Source: Variovorax sp. PBS-H4 (lineage in GTDB: Bacteria > Pseudomonadota > Gammaproteobacteria > Burkholderiales > Burkholderiaceae_C). Taken from it: a stretch of 64,000 nucleotides of DNA. The stretch covers positions 992,001-1,056,000 of the forward strand of contig NZ_LR594675.1 in the NCBI RefSeq assembly GCF_901827205.1, written 5' to 3'. The position numbers and the translations under genes were made by a program. Shown here in pieces: positions 62,577 to 64,000 of the stretch. The stretch's first letter is position 1. Each line of letters starts with the position of its first letter. Under the pieces are notes generated by a model, which saw only the letters and a program-made list of their open reading frames with translations, did not search any database and was not told the origin of the DNA.

Positions 62577-64000
62577 ACATTTCGGAGCTCTGCATCCGTC
62601 GTCCCGCGATGACGGTGCTGCTCTCGGCCGCCGCGGTGGTGGCCGGCATCTTCGCGTACTTCCAGATCCCGGTCGCGGCCCTGCCCAGCTACAACACGCC
62701 GGTCATCAACGTCAATGCACAGTTGCCGGGCGCCAGCCCGGACACCATGGCGTCCTCGGTGGCGCTGCCGCTGGAGAAGCAGTTCTCGACCATCCCCGGC
62801 CTTTCGACGATCAGCTCGGTCAACACGCAGGGCGTGAGCTCGATCACGCTGGAATTCGTCAGCAGCCGCGACATCGATGCCGCGGCCGTCGACGTTCAGG
62901 CGGCGCTGTTGCGCGCCCAGCGGCAACTGCCCGTCGAGCTGACGCAGATGCCTTCGTACCGCAAGGTCAACCCCGCCGACGCCCCGGTGTTGTTCATCTC
63001 GCTGGTCTCGCCTTCGATGAATCCGGCGGAACTGAACGACTATGCCGAGAACCTGATCTCGCCCACGCTGTCGACCATCGACGGCGTGGCCCAGGTCGCG
63101 GTGTACGGGCGCAAGGCTTTCGCCGTGCGCATCAAGGCCGATGCCGACCTGCTGAATGCCCGCAGCATCACGCTCGACGAGCTGGCCAACGCGGTGCGCC
63201 TGGCCAATGCCAATACGCCCGTGGGCGTGCTCGACGGTCCGCGACAGACCCTCACCATCCAGGCCAACGAGCAGATGCTCAAGGCCGCCGACTTCGCCAA
63301 GGTGATCGTCGGCCAGCGCAACGGCGCGCCGGTGCGGCTGGACGAGGTGGCCACCATCGAGGACAGCTTCGAGTCGGTCAAGACCGCCAGCAGCTTCAAC
63401 GGCGAGAGCTCGATCTCGCTCGCCGTGCTGCGCCAGCCGAATGCCAACACGGTGCAGGTGGTCGACGCCGTGCGCGCGCTGATGCCGCGCTTCCGCGACG
63501 AGCTGCCGCAATCGGTCGAGATCAACATGGTCAACGACCGCTCGATCTCCATCCGCGAGGCGGTGCACGACGTGCAGCTCACCCTGCTGGGCACCGTGCT
63601 GCTGGTGGTGCTGGTGATCTTCCTGTTCCTGCACCGCGTGGTCGCCACGCTCATTCCCGCGGCCACCATCCCGATCTCGCTGATCGGCGCCGTGGCGCTG
63701 CTCTACGCCTTCGGGTACAGCCTGGACAACGTGTCGCTGCTCGGCATCACGCTGGCGGTCGGGCTGGTGGTCGACGACGCCATCGTGGTGCTGGAAAACA
63801 TCATGCGCTACGTCGAAAAGGGCATGGAGCCGATGGCCGCCGCACTGCGCGGCTCGCGCGAGGTGGGCTTCACCATCATCTCGATCTCCATTTCGCTCGT
63901 GGCGGTGTTCATCCCCGTCTTCTTCATGCCGGGCGTGATCGGCCTGCTCTTCCACGAATTCGCGGTGGTGGTGGGACTCGCGGTGATGGTCTCGGCCATC
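62573..64000 (+). CDS. RND efflux permease, HAE1/MdtB-like, N-terminal part
   Basis: 476 codons are visible; the gene runs off the window (family length about 1020-1050 aa). First membrane segment MTVLLSAAAVVAGIFAYFQIPVAALP, porter-domain sequence NAQLPGASPDTMASSVALPLEKQFSTIPG, then TM2-TM4 with the proton-relay pair in GLVVDDAIVVLENIMRY. It exports drugs or other hydrophobic compounds with the adaptor upstream. Substrate not predictable. Confidence 0.95.
   Translation, partial: MNISELCIRRPAMTVLLSAAAVVAGIFAYFQIPVAALPSYNTPVINVNAQLPGASPDTMASSVALPLEKQFSTIPGLSTISSVNTQGVSSITLEFVSSRDIDAAAVDVQAALLRAQRQLPVELTQMPSYRKVNPADAPVLFISLVSPSMNPAELNDYAENLISPTLSTIDGVAQVAVYGRKAFAVRIKADADLLNARSITLDELANAVRLANANTPVGVLDGPRQTLTIQANEQMLKAADFAKVIVGQRNGAPVRLDEVATIEDSFESVKTASSFNGESSISLAVLRQPNANTVQVVDAVRALMPRFRDELPQSVEINMVNDRSISIREAVHDVQLTLLGTVLLVVLVIFLFLHRVVATLIPAATIPISLIGAVALLYAFGYSLDNVSLLGITLAVGLVVDDAIVVLENIMRYVEKGMEPMAAALRGSREVGFTIISISISLVAVFIPVFFMPGVIGLLFHEFAVVVGLAVMVSAI

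Overview
The window is chromosomal DNA of a high-GC betaproteobacterium. Gene content and order (murC-ddlB-ftsQAZ-lpxC, Bug/TTT binding proteins, MJ0042/DUF3426 protein, Lys/Ala-rich H1-like protein, accBC-prmA, pilSR beside PP0621 and a CcsA-like protein) fit Burkholderiales, most likely Comamonadaceae (Variovorax/Ramlibacter-like). That placement is inference from gene content; no 16S or marker comparison was possible.

Layout. 1-6106: end of the division and cell-wall cluster (murC', ddlB, ftsQ, ftsA, ftsZ, lpxC, a small membrane protein). 6103-12300: a membrane-lipid/oxidative-stress module with a cyclopropane-synthase-like methyltransferase, a DUF1365 protein and a FAD oxidoreductase, divergent from an RpoE/ChrR-type sigma/anti-sigma pair, then a DUF1295-DUF2177 operon. 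Three NATCC/TGATTG-N18-TA promoter candidates suggest one ECF-sigma regulon. 12371-14919: ruvC, two phospholipid-synthesis enzymes and tRNA-Gly(GCC). 15130-23459: an accessory catabolic island (two Bug proteins, ABM monooxygenase, TIM-barrel isomerase, racemase-fold protein, CapA-like protein, TetR, BKACE, nitrilase-cupin fusion) bounded by the tRNA and an IS630 remnant. 23744-28957: mtgA, aroE, a TonB-like protein, an RNB ribonuclease and a YqiA-like esterase. 29045-35064: rodA, tldD, an attenuator-controlled aroG, a DUF985 cupin and mpl. 35133-41313: unknown protein, TlpA-like thioredoxin, accB-accC-prmA, DUF3426 protein, PfkB kinase. 41384-46489: H1-like protein, nrdB and nrdA with NrdR boxes. 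46709-53115: ampD-pilR-pilS-PP0621-ccsA-like operon divergent from ffh. 53194-60508: opgH without opgG, then glrR/qseF-lipoprotein-glrK/qseE-miaB. 60638-64000: a secreted protein and an RND efflux pair that runs off the end.

Most of the window is well-ordered housekeeping sequence with operons linked by ATGA/GTGA overlaps. The most notable signals are (i) a complete transcription attenuator before aroG, with a leader peptide rich in Phe/Tyr/Trp and mutually exclusive hairpins; (ii) a shared 22-bp TetR operator that joins the two halves of the catabolic island into one regulon; (iii) a nitrilase fused in frame to a cupin and a racemase-fold protein lacking both catalytic Cys; (iv) the ECF/ChrR lipid regulon; and (v) a recurring -10 hexamer 6-9 nt before start codons, which predicts many leaderless mRNAs.
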